40,560 bases of DNA from the NCBI GenBank assembly GCA_964583185.1, contig CAZOVL010000018.1:1-40560 (forward strand), given 5' to 3'. Source of the stretch: Bacteroides_E sp964583185 (GTDB lineage: Bacteria; Bacteroidota; Bacteroidia; Bacteroidales; Bacteroidaceae). Below the pieces are notes generated by a model. That model was not told the origin of the DNA. It saw only the letters and a list, made by a program, of their open reading frames with translations, and did not search any database. The translations under genes and the position numbers were made by a program. Positions 8,658 through 17,600 of the stretch are shown piece by piece. How positions within the stretch are numbered: position 1 is the first letter of the stretch; every line of letters begins with the position of its first letter.

Positions 8658-8978
8658 ACTTTTATTTATTATATATAGTCATTTTCTCTAATTTGTAAAA
8701 TTAAGAAACCAAGCTGATTTAACAAATTAATCACAGCTAATTATAGAGATATAAAAGACGTATTAAACAGATTATTTCAAGTTCAGCCTTTTAAGCTAAA
8801 ACAAACTCAAACGAATAATGAACACCATTAATTTTAATTTATGAACTATTCAAGATACAAGCTTAATAAAGGAATTGCATAAAAAAAGAAAACCTCTTGA
8901 AAAACATTCAAGAGGTTCCTAATCATATAATCATAAAAACTACACACAATAAAATACCTTGTGTAATTTAGAAGGGCC
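8658..8978. other. intergenic region between pepT and susB
   Basis: About 320 bp of AT-rich sequence holding the susB terminator near 8882-8917. No perfect TAnnTTTG element for pepT was seen, and no convincing small gene. Confidence 0.6.
8882..8917 (-). terminator. terminator after susB
   Basis: The 10-bp arms AACCTCTTGA (8891-8900) and TCAAGAGGTT (8908-8917) enclose a 7-nt loop. On the minus strand the stem is followed by TTCTTTTTTT, a good intrinsic terminator for the GH97 gene. Confidence 0.85.
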
Positions 8979-11144
8979 TTATTTCAAGCGTTTATACGCT
9001 TTTTTATCTTGTGCTGTTGCAGGGAAAAGACTAATTGCAAAACCACCACTACGTGCCATATCCACATTAATTTTACTTTTAGCAGTAACTAAACCTTTTT
9101 TAATTTGATAAGATGTTGGATTATCAATGTAATCTGCATCTTTACCATCTGCATAAAGAGTGGCTACATAAGTTACACCATGATCTAAGAAATCAAAATC
9201 CACGGTTGCCGTACGCTTCTCTTCATCGGATATTCCTCCCACAAACCAATTGTCTTTGTTTTTCTCTTTTCTGGCAATGGTTAAATAATCACCGGGTTCT
9301 GCTTCTAAATAGTTTGTTTTCTCCCAATCAATAGCAACATCTTTAATGAACTGGAAGGCATCTAAATAGCGTTCATAACTTTCTGGTAGATCTGCAGCCA
9401 TTTGAAGAGGACTATACATCGTTACGTATAATGCCAATTGCTTAGCCAAAGTAGTATGAATAAAACTATGATCTCCGGTTAAAAAAGACAACTGTGTATC
9501 AAATATTCCTGGAGTATAATCCATAGGACCTCCTAATTGACGAGTAAAAGGTAATACAGTGGTATGGAAAGGTTTATTTCCACCAAATGCTTCATATTCA
9601 GTTCCCCTAGCCGATTCATTTCCAATTAAGTTGGGGTAAGTTCTGCATAATCCGGTGGGGCGTACTGCCTCGTGTGCATTGATCATAATTTTATAATCAG
9701 CCGCTTTTTGTAAAGCAAAAAGATAATGATTATTAGCCCACTGTCCGTAGTGATGTTCTCCACGTGGAATGATATTGCCCACATAACCACTCTTCACTGA
9801 ATTGTAGCCATGATCCACCATAAATTGATAAGCTTTATCCATATGGCGTTCATAGTTACGCAATGATGCAGAAGTTTCGTGATGCATCATTAAACGTACA
9901 CCCTTAGATTGAGCATAGTCATTTAACATTTTCACATCAAAATCAGGATAAGGAGTAACAAAATCGAAAACATAATCTTTGGAATTTCCAAACCAGTCTT
10001 CCCAACCTTCATTCCATCCTTCAACCAACACCTGATCGAATCCATGTTCTGCAGCAAAATCGATGTGCTTTTTTACATTCTCATTATTTGCTCCGTGCTT
10101 TCCGTTAGGTGTTGTTTTAGAGTAATCAATTTCTCCTAATTTAATGGAAGGCAAATCATCGGTATAAGCCCAACTGCTTTTTCCTGTAATCATTTCCCAC
10201 CAAACACCTACATATTTCACCGGAGTAATCCAAGATGTATCTTCTATTTTACAAGGCTCATTTAAGTTTAATGTCATTCTTGAAGCCAATACTTCACGGG
10301 CATCATCACTGGCAATTATTGTACGCCAAGGAGACACACAAGGTGCTTGTAAATAGCCTTTATCTCCAACTGCATCGGGAGTTAACCAAGATTGAAAAAC
10401 AAAATTCTTGTCGTCTAAATTTAGGTGCATACAAGAATAATCAACCAAAGCAGCTTCGTGTAAATTAATGTATAATCCTTCATCGGTTTTCATTTGCAAC
10501 GAGGTTTGTACCCCTGTTTCAGAAAAAGAAAACTGAGAGGTATTATCTGTAATGGCCTGACTCATCAATCCTCTAATTTCAGATAATTTAGACTCCATAT
10601 AATCGTATTCCTGTGTATCATAATCACCGGGAATCCAAAAAGCAGTATGATCTCCTGTCATAGCAAACTCACTACGTTCTTCCGAAACAACAAAATAATT
10701 CAAATTTTTACTCAACGGAAATTCATAGCGAAAACCCAAACCATCATCAAATAATCTAAAACGTATAATTAAAGAACGTTCCTGAGCTGGTTGGTTTAAT
10801 TCAACCACCAATTCATTGTAGTGGTTTCGTATGGAGCTTTCTTCTCCCCATACAGGAGCCCATAGTTCATCAAAAGTAGATGTTTTAGCATCTGCTAATG
10901 TAAAACCATTCACTAAACCGGGATCATTTTTAAGAAATAAACCTAGTTTTGAAGGTTTTATTACTGGTTTACCTTTATATGTAAGTTCATATAGGGGTTC
11001 TCCTTCTCCATTTAAGTCAAAGTTCATTTCAAAAACACCATTTGGTGACTGTATCTTTTTTGCCATCATACACGTAGGAATTAGAAACAACAAGAGAAAG
11101 AAAAACGTTTGCAATAGTAGACAATTAAGTTTTTTCATAGTCAT
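8979..11144 (-). CDS. susB: GH97 alpha-glucosidase, SusB-type
   Basis: This 721-residue enzyme, with an N-terminal signal peptide (hydrophobic stretch at about residues 8-26), closely follows SusB, the inverting alpha-glucosidase that cleaves maltooligosaccharides in the periplasm. Three segments hold the acidic residues of the inverting subgroup: LMMHHETSASLRNYE, IMINAHEAVRPTGL and NESARGTEYEAFGG. Retaining GH97 members differ at these sites. The fold is an N-terminal beta-sandwich (about 25-300), a TIM barrel (about 300-620) and a C-terminal beta domain. It is alone, away from any SusC/SusD pair, and divergent from eno. The start could be the first Met or the Met at codon 3. A copy of the CGTTTGCA motif lies inside the signal-peptide codons. 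Confidence 0.93.
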   Translation of the reverse strand: MTMKKLNCLLLQTFFFLLLFLIPTCMMAKKIQSPNGVFEMNFDLNGEGEPLYELTYKGKPVIKPSKLGLFLKNDPGLVNGFTLADAKTSTFDELWAPVWGEESSIRNHYNELVVELNQPAQERSLIIRFRLFDDGLGFRYEFPLSKNLNYFVVSEERSEFAMTGDHTAFWIPGDYDTQEYDYMESKLSEIRGLMSQAITDNTSQFSFSETGVQTSLQMKTDEGLYINLHEAALVDYSCMHLNLDDKNFVFQSWLTPDAVGDKGYLQAPCVSPWRTIIASDDAREVLASRMTLNLNEPCKIEDTSWITPVKYVGVWWEMITGKSSWAYTDDLPSIKLGEIDYSKTTPNGKHGANNENVKKHIDFAAEHGFDQVLVEGWNEGWEDWFGNSKDYVFDFVTPYPDFDVKMLNDYAQSKGVRLMMHHETSASLRNYERHMDKAYQFMVDHGYNSVKSGYVGNIIPRGEHHYGQWANNHYLFALQKAADYKIMINAHEAVRPTGLCRTYPNLIGNESARGTEYEAFGGNKPFHTTVLPFTRQLGGPMDYTPGIFDTQLSFLTGDHSFIHTTLAKQLALYVTMYSPLQMAADLPESYERYLDAFQFIKDVAIDWEKTNYLEAEPGDYLTIARKEKNKDNWFVGGISDEEKRTATVDFDFLDHGVTYVATLYADGKDADYIDNPTSYQIKKGLVTAKSKINVDMARSGGFAISLFPATAQDKKAYKRLK
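11103..11116. promoter_or_regulatory. second candidate operator, inside susB start
   Basis: AAACGTTTGCAATA here is an exact 14-base repeat of 11241-11254, in the same orientation and 138 bp away. It falls inside codons for the signal peptide. Two such sites flanking the -7 element would suit repression by DNA looping, which is an inference. Confidence 0.35.
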
Positions 11145-11175
11145 AAAGCTTAAGTTAATAACCTATTATATATAG

Positions 11176-11183
11176 CAAATATA
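11176..11183 (-). promoter_or_regulatory. candidate -7 element for susB
   Basis: Read on the minus strand it is TATATTTG, a full TAnnTTTG match, about 32 bp upstream of the susB start. The -33 element is not clear. Confidence 0.45.
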
Positions 11184-11239
11184 GATAATTCATCTATTTA
11201 TAGACACAGAGCATAAAACTATTGTATCAGGAAACAACT

Positions 11240-11254
11240 CAAACGTTTGCAATA
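11240..11254. promoter_or_regulatory. candidate LacI-type operator upstream of susB
   Basis: The sequence CAAACGTTTGCAATA contains the perfect palindrome CAAACGTTTG (11240-11249), with the central CG typical of LacI-family operators. It is about 95 bp upstream of susB and upstream of its -7 element. A 13-of-15 match occurs about 100 bp upstream of malQ (29609-29623). The regulator is not in the window. Confidence 0.45.
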
Positions 11255-11393
11255 AAATAAAATCCAATTATTTAGAATGATTATAGATAAAGATAAAAAG
11301 AAAGGCTATCTTAGAAACAAAAAAGAAAGCAGTTTTGTTATATTAAAGATAGATATATAATAAGTTTTTTAACTAGTTAATTAAATAAGAGAA

Positions 11394-12680
11394 ATGAGAA
11401 TAGAAAAAATTAAAGGAAGAGAGATTCTTGATTCAAGAGGTAATCCAACCATTGAAGTAGATGTAATTTTAGAGTGTGGATTTATGGGTAGAGCTGCTGT
11501 TCCATCGGGAGCATCGACCGGACAAAATGAAGCACTTGAACTTAGAGATAATGACAAGAAAAGATACGGTGGGAAAGGTGTTCTTAAAGCCATCGATAAT
11601 ATCAACAATGTTATTGCTCCTCATTTAATAGGTATGCCGGTTCTAAATCAGATGGAGATTGACCGCACAATGATTGAGTTAGATGGAACAGAGAATAAAT
11701 CCAAATTAGGAGCTAATGCTATGTTAGGTGTTTCTCTAGCTGCTGCAAAAGCCGCGGCAGAATATTTGGACTTACCTCTTTACAGATACATTGGTGGAAC
11801 AAACACATACGTAATGCCTGTTCCAATGATGAATATTATTAACGGAGGATCGCACAGTGATGCACCAATTGCTTTTCAGGAATTTATGATTCGTCCCATT
11901 GGAGCTAAATCATTCAAAGAAGGGCTACGAATGGGTACTGAAGTTTTCCACGCACTGAAAAAAGTTCTTCACGACAGAGGTTTAAGTACTGCTGTAGGTG
12001 ATGAGGGTGGATTTGCTCCTGCACTAAATAACACAGAAGATGCCTTGGATGCTATTCTTGCTGCAATAAAATCAGCAGGATATGAACCAGCTAAAGATGT
12101 AACTATTGCTTTAGACTGTGCTTCATCTGAATTTTATAAAGAAGGTGTATACGATTATTCTCTGTTTGAAGGTCCTGAAGGGAAAAAGAGAACAGCCGAT
12201 GAACAAATTGATTACCTGGAAGAATTAATCACTAAATATCCTATTGATTCCATTGAAGACGGTATGGATGAAGGTGACTGGGCAGGTTGGAAGAAATTAA
12301 CCGACCGCATTGGTGATCGTTGTCAACTAGTGGGTGATGATTTATTTGTAACTAATGTTGATTTCTTATCTAAAGGAATTGCTGAAGGATCGGCAAACTC
12401 TATTTTGATTAAAGTAAATCAAATTGGTACATTAAGTGAAACATTGGATGCCATTGAAATGGCTCATCGTCACGGCTATACCTCAGTTACTTCGCATCGT
12501 TCAGGAGAGACTGAAGATGCAACAATTGCCGATATTGCTGTGGCAACCAATAGTGGACAGATTAAAACCGGCTCATTAAGCAGATCAGATCGTATGGCTA
12601 AATACAATCAACTACTTCGCATTGAAGAGCAATTAGGTGTTAATGCTGTTTATGGTTATAAAAAAATAAAGAAAGCATAA
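11394..12680 (+). CDS. eno: enolase
   Basis: Enolase interconverts 2-phosphoglycerate and phosphoenolpyruvate in glycolysis. The 428-residue protein is full length. Motifs seen include IKGREILDSRGNPTIEVDV, AVPSGASTGQNEALELRD, the active-site segment AVGDEGGFAP, Mg-binding acidic residues in IALDCASSEF, SIEDGMDEGDW and LVGDDLFVTN, and the signature ILIKVNQIGTLSETLDAI followed by SHRSGETED. It stands alone, divergent from susB, and ends at a probable terminator. No perfect -7 element was seen upstream. Confidence 0.98.
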   Translation: MRIEKIKGREILDSRGNPTIEVDVILECGFMGRAAVPSGASTGQNEALELRDNDKKRYGGKGVLKAIDNINNVIAPHLIGMPVLNQMEIDRTMIELDGTENKSKLGANAMLGVSLAAAKAAAEYLDLPLYRYIGGTNTYVMPVPMMNIINGGSHSDAPIAFQEFMIRPIGAKSFKEGLRMGTEVFHALKKVLHDRGLSTAVGDEGGFAPALNNTEDALDAILAAIKSAGYEPAKDVTIALDCASSEFYKEGVYDYSLFEGPEGKKRTADEQIDYLEELITKYPIDSIEDGMDEGDWAGWKKLTDRIGDRCQLVGDDLFVTNVDFLSKGIAEGSANSILIKVNQIGTLSETLDAIEMAHRHGYTSVTSHRSGETEDATIADIAVATNSGQIKTGSLSRSDRMAKYNQLLRIEEQLGVNAVYGYKKIKKA

Positions 12681-12705
12681 CCTAATTTTAATTCATTAAA
12701 TAATT

Positions 12706-12774
12706 AAGGGGTTAAATTTCTTCTATGCTTAACAAATTAAGAATGGAATGTAAATTTAACTCCTTTACTTTTTA
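12706..12774 (+). terminator. probable terminator after eno
   Basis: AAGGGGTTAAATTT (12706-12719) pairs with AAATTTAACTCCTTT (12752-12766), with one G-U pair and a large loop that has its own small stem. ACTTTTT follows. It ends 11 bp before the next start codon. Confidence 0.55.
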
Positions 12775-12785
12775 AACTATAATAA

Positions 12786-13517
12786 ATGGAACTACAAAAT
12801 AAAATGAAAATAGAGATATGGAGCGATATTGCTTGCCCCTTCTGCTACATAGGTAAACATCAATTGGAAAAAGTGCTGAAAGAGTTTCCTCATTCCGATG
12901 AAATAGAAGTTATTTGGAAAACATTTCTACTCAATCCGGATATTCCTTCAGATTCTAATATGCTATTGAGAGACTTTTTTTCTGAAGTAAAAGGGATGGA
13001 ACCTGATCGCATTGAAAAAATACTGAACTATTCTCAATATCAAGCACAAAAAGCGGGTTTAACATTTAACTACGATAAAGTAATTGCAGCCAACACAAGT
13101 AATGCACATCGAATAAGTCATTTGGCCAAAACCAAAAGTGCAGCATTACAAAGTCAGGCAGAAGAACTTCTGTTTAGTGCTTATTTTACAGAAGGAAAAG
13201 ACATTAATAGTGCAAAAGTATTGATAGAAATAGGTGAAAAACTTGGATTTGAACCAGATATAGTTAAACAAGTTTTGGCAAAAAAACAGTTTAACGATGG
13301 CATTGCACAAGACATACAAGAAGCCATTGTACTAGATATTCAGGTGGTTCCATACTTTATATTTAATAAGCGCACCATTATTTCAGGCGTACAAGAAGAA
13401 ACCAAAATACTTCAAACACTAGAGACAGCTTACCAACAATGGAAAAACAACAATACGCCAACCGATTCCACCTTTATGGAAGGTAAGAGCTGTTCCATTG
13501 ATGGGCACTGCGAATAA
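12786..13517 (+). CDS. DsbA-family oxidoreductase, FrnE-like
   Basis: A thioredoxin-fold protein of the FrnE/2-hydroxychromene-2-carboxylate isomerase-like branch of the DsbA superfamily. The start IEIWSDIACPFCYIGK carries a CxxC pair (Cys17 and Cys20), and the cis-Pro region QVVPYFIFNKRTIISGVQ is near the C-terminus. There is no signal peptide, so it is cytoplasmic. Family members are thiol-disulfide oxidoreductases linked to stress, but the substrate here is unknown. The C-terminus has two further Cys (SCSIDGHCE). The start may instead be the ATG at 12804, which gives the usual family start MKIEIW. It follows eno but is separated from it by a terminator-like stem. Confidence 0.85.
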   Translation: MELQNKMKIEIWSDIACPFCYIGKHQLEKVLKEFPHSDEIEVIWKTFLLNPDIPSDSNMLLRDFFSEVKGMEPDRIEKILNYSQYQAQKAGLTFNYDKVIAANTSNAHRISHLAKTKSAALQSQAEELLFSAYFTEGKDINSAKVLIEIGEKLGFEPDIVKQVLAKKQFNDGIAQDIQEAIVLDIQVVPYFIFNKRTIISGVQEETKILQTLETAYQQWKNNNTPTDSTFMEGKSCSIDGHCE

Positions 13518-13530
13518 ATTCATAAAAACA

Positions 13531-13556
13531 CCTTTTTTAGGATTGATTAAAAAAGG
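13531..13556 (+). terminator. stem-loop after the FrnE-like gene
   Basis: CCTTTTTTA (13531-13539) pairs with TAAAAAAGG (13548-13556). The stem is AT-rich and lacks a T-run after it, so its terminator role is uncertain. Its right arm runs into the first unit of the repeat array. Confidence 0.4.
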
Positions 13557-13634
13557 GTCTAGGACCTAAGCCTCATCGGTCTAGGACTGAAGGCCCCTCG
13601 GTCCTAGACCGAAGGGGTGTCGGTCTAGGACCGA
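13554..13634. repeat. array A: four 22-bp units of a 15-bp palindrome
   Basis: Units start at 13554, 13576, 13598 and 13620, exactly 22 bp apart. Each has a 15-bp core near TCGGTCTAGGACCGA (6-bp arms, 3-base centre), followed by a 7-bp spacer: AGCCTCA, AGGCCCC, AGGGGTG. Unit 3 is the exact reverse complement of the consensus core (TCGGTCCTAGACCGA), and its flanking CCCC and GGGG extend the stem. Unit 1 is the most diverged. The array is GC-rich in an AT-rich region, non-coding, between the FrnE-like gene and crcB. A relative lies at 28613-28693. Confidence 0.9.
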
Positions 13635-13803
13635 CTTTACCCCCATCTCTAAGCCGTAGAACAACGATTAATTAAAGAACATAAAAATTGTCTTTTTTTG
13701 ACCTTTTCATCCCCAAAAATCAACTTATAATTCTTCAGAATAATAGGCATAGAGTAAGGCTTATTATGTATTTTTACATCCTAATGATTATACAGAAACA
13801 AGG

Positions 13804-14163
13804 ATGTTAAAACAAGTATTATTAGTAGGCTTAGGAGGAGCTGCAGGAAGTATGCTTCGCTTTATCTTCTCAGAAATCACGAGTAGATTCTACACAAGTG
13901 CATTTCCATTACCAACCTTCATCATCAACATATTGGGCTGTTTCCTTATAGGAATTCTTATCAATAGTTCTTCACTCAGCCTTACTTACAAACTAATTTT
14001 AATTGCCGGGTTCTGTGGAGGATTCACCACATTCTCTGCTTTTGCCAAAGAAAACTTAGTACTCATTTCAAACGGACAACTCTTACTGGCACTTACTTAC
14101 ACCACAATGAGCTGTGTACTTGGTGTAGGTGCTGTTTGGCTTGGAACATTGATTACGAAATAA
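13804..14163 (+). CDS. crcB: fluoride channel CrcB/Fluc
   Basis: Fluc proteins are dual-topology, dimeric fluoride channels that expel fluoride through the inner membrane. The 119-residue product has four hydrophobic helices and the family motifs GGAAGSMLRF near the start, PTFIINILGCFLIG, and GGFTTFSAFAKEN, which holds the pore Phe and Thr residues. No fluoride riboswitch could be recognised in the 164 bp upstream. It stands alone after repeat array A. Confidence 0.95.
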   Translation: MLKQVLLVGLGGAAGSMLRFIFSEITSRFYTSAFPLPTFIINILGCFLIGILINSSSLSLTYKLILIAGFCGGFTTFSAFAKENLVLISNGQLLLALTYTTMSCVLGVGAVWLGTLITK

Positions 14164-14238
14164 AAACGATTTTATCATAGAACGACACCACTTCATTCCC
14201 TATTCCCTAAATAACTTAAACCTCAACACAACCACAAT

Positions 14239-14303
14239 ACACCCTTTGGGGTATAAATTCAAAGAAAACAACTAGCACTACACCCGTTCAGGTATAATTC
14301 AAA
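14239..14303. repeat. two imperfect direct repeats with small inverted cores
   Basis: The first copy, at 14239-14263, reads ACACCC, TTTGGGGTATA, AATTCAAA. The second, at 14280-14303, reads ACACCC, GTTCAGGTATA, ATTCAAA. Each contains a short ACCC...GGT inverted core. The role is unknown; it may be decayed repeat DNA. Confidence 0.45.
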
Positions 14304-14547
14304 CTTTTTTCATTATATCTACAGATTACCAGACATTATAAAGATAAAAAAGACATTACTCTATATAAATAGCAACCACACTTAAAAGAAGCAACAGTAT
14401 AAATATCCAAGGAAAGAACAGAATACTAGTAAGAACAACACTTCCTTATTAGTAGTACATAAATGATTGACAAAAAGGAGACTATAACTCTCTCTTATAT
14501 GATGTTTTTTTAATTATTTTTCTCTCCTTACTACAAATTGTACTATC

Positions 14548-14579
14548 TTTGTGCTGAAATATTTTTCACCCTATTTTTG
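14548..14579 (+). promoter_or_regulatory. Bacteroides-type promoter for purL
   Basis: TTTG at 14548-14551, 20 bp, then TATTTTTG at 14572-14579 fully match TTTG-N19-21-TAnnTTTG. The leader would be about 60 nt. A second -7 match, TATCTTTG at 14544-14551, overlaps the -33 element and could be an alternative. Confidence 0.65.
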
Positions 14580-14646
14580 TATTGTTTTTTATAAAACTTA
14601 TCATTAAAAAGGACTCTTTTTTATTGACCATACATAAATCAAACGC

Positions 14647-17600
14647 ATGATTATTTTTTTTAGGACCACTAACCAAAATGTAATTGCTGTACAAAGCAAT
14701 CACAAGTTCTCCACAGAAGAAATAGAACGCCTAAATTGGCTTTTTGACGGAGCAACATTAGAAATAGAAGACAACTTAGCAGGTTATTTCGTTGGACCAC
14801 GTAGTGAAATGATTTCACCTTGGAGTACCAATGCAGTAGAAATTACTCAAAACATGGGATTGGTTGGCATTGAGCGAATGGAAGAATACATTCCTGTAGA
14901 TAATGCAGATGCAGAATATGACCCTATGTTGCAAGAGTTATATAAAGGATTAAATCAATCCATCTTCACTATAAACAGAGAACCTGAAGCTATTTTCTTT
15001 GTAGAAGATTTAGAACAATACAATCACGATGAAGGACTAGCTCTTTCTGAAGAGGAAATTGATTACCTAAGAAATCTGGAAAAAGAATTAGGCAGAAAAC
15101 TAACAGACTCTGAAGTTTTTGGTTTTGCTCAAATAAATTCAGAACACTGTCGTCACAAAATATTTGGTGGTACATTTATTGTAGATGGAGAAGAGAAAAA
15201 ATCATCTCTTTTCGAAATGATTAAAAAAACGACACGCACCAACCCCAACAAAGTAATTTCTGCATATAAAGACAACGTATCTTTCTCACAAGGACCAACA
15301 GTTGAAATGTTTGCTCCTGCTGATCACGCTAAAGCAGATTACTTTAAAACACAAGACATTGAAAGTGTAATTTCTGTAAAAGCAGAAACACACAACTTCC
15401 CTACTACTGTTGAACCATTCAACGGGGCCTCAACAGGTACAGGAGGAGAAATTCGCGATCGTATGGCCGGAGGAAAAGGTGCTTGGCCTCTAGTGGGTAC
15501 AGCAGTATATATGACTTCTTATCCTCGCATGGATGAAGGACGCGATTGGGAAGATAATATTGCTCCTCGCAAGTGGTTATACCAAACACCTGAAGAAATT
15601 TTACTAAAAGCATCGAATGGTGCTTCTGATTTTGGCAACAAGTTTGGGCAACCTCTTATTTGCGGCTCTGTTCTTACTTTTGAACATCAGGAAAATGAAG
15701 TTACTTATGGTTATGACAAAGTAATTATGTTGGCCGGTGGTGTAGGTTATGGAAGAAAAAGAGATAGCTTAAAAGGAACACCTGAAAAAGGAAACAAAAT
15801 TGTTGTACTTGGAGGTGATAATTACCGTATTGGTCTAGGTGGTGGTTCAGTATCATCAGTTGATACAGGAAAATACAGCACAGGCATTGAGTTGAATGCG
15901 GTTCAACGAGCTAATGCTGAAATGCAAAAAGGAGCAAACAATGTAATTCGTGCACTTTGCGAAGAAGACAATAACCCTATTATATCTATTCACGACCACG
16001 GTTCTGCAGGACACGTAAACTGTTTATCCGAATTGGTTGAAGAATCCGGTGGTTTAATAGATATGTCTAAACTGCCCATTGGTGACAAAACATTATCGGC
16101 TAAAGAAATTATAGCTAATGAGTCACAAGAGCGTATGGGATTACTTTTACCTGTTGAAGCTATTCCACACGTGCAAAAAATTGCCGATCGTGAGCGTGCT
16201 CCTATGTATGTGGTAGGAGAAACTACAGGAGATGGTCGTTTTGCTTTTGAACAAAAAGATGGTGTACGTCCTTTCGATTTAGCTGTAGATCAAATGTTTG
16301 GTTCTTCACCTAAGACGTATATGAAAGACATTACTGTTGAACATAAGTATGAAATGCCTTCCTATACTGTTTCTGAAGTTCACAACTATGTAGCAGATGT
16401 TCTTTCCTTAGAAGCTGTAGCTTGTAAGGACTGGTTAACAAATAAAGTAGATCGTTCCGTAACAGGAAAAATTGCACGTCAACAAACGCAAGGAGAAATA
16501 CAGCTTCCACTAAGTGATTGTGGGGTTGTAGCTTTAGATTATAGAGGAAAATCGGGTATTGCAACAGCAATAGGACACGCTCCTCAAGTGGCATTAGCCG
16601 ATGCTAAAGCAGGCTCCGTTTTAGCCGTTAGCGAATCTTTAACCAACATTGTTTGGGCTTCATTGGCTGATGGACTTCAAAGTGTATCTCTTTCAGCTAA
16701 CTGGATGTGGCCCTGTCGTTCACAAGATGGAGAAGATGCACGTTTATACGAAGCTGTAAAAGCACTAAGCGACTTCTGCATAGAGTTAGGCATTAATGTT
16801 CCTACAGGAAAAGACTCGCTCTCTATGACTCAAAAATATGGAGATGGTAGTCGTGTTATAGCTCCCGGAACGGTTATAGTATCTGCTGCCGGTGAAGTGG
16901 GCGATGTAAAGAAAACGGTTTCTCCGGTTATTGTAAACAGAGAAGACACCACTTTACTTCACATTGACTTCAGCTTTGACACCTTTAAATTAGGTGGATC
17001 GGCTTTTGCACAAACCTTAAGCAAAGTAGGTAGCGAAGTTCCGTCTGTAAAAGATGCGGAATACTTTAAAGCTGCATTCTCTGCCATTCAACAACTAATT
17101 AATAAAGGACTAATCTTAGCCGGACACGATATTTCTGCAGGAGGATTGATTACAACATTACTTGAAATGTGTTTTGCTAATACAGAAGGTGGACTGAAGA
17201 TTAATCTGGAATCATTAAATGAAAAAGATTTAATTAAAGTTCTATTTGCAGAGAATCCGGGTGTAGTGATTCAGATAGACAATAAGAACAAAACTCAAGT
17301 TGTTAACTTGCTAGATGAATTGGATATCCAGTTTGCTGAACTAGGAACACCTACAACTGAAAGACATTTGTTAGTAGATCATAATGGCTCAACCTACCAT
17401 TTCGGTATTGATCATTTAAGAGATGTTTGGTACTCTACTTCTTACCTTATGGACAGCAAACAATCGGCAAATGATTGTGCAAAAGAACGTTTTGAAAACT
17501 ATAAAAAACAACCTGTTGAGTTCAAGTTCACAGAAGATTTCAAAGGAACATTTGAACATTACAACATTACTCCTGACCGAAAAGGTACTTCGGGTCTAAA

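Larger units (their letters stand above)
14164..14646. other. intergenic region between crcB and purL
   Basis: About 480 bp with no supported gene. It holds two imperfect copies of an ACACCC...GGTATA(A)ATTCAAA motif (14239-14263 and 14280-14303) and the purL promoter at 14548-14579. Confidence 0.6.

Noticed and set aside
13554..13634. Possible CRISPR array
   Set aside because: Repeats are only 15 bp and spacers 7 bp, both far below CRISPR size, and no cas gene is present.
13640..13803. Fluoride riboswitch upstream of crcB
   Set aside because: The conserved crcB-motif sequence blocks could not be recognised.
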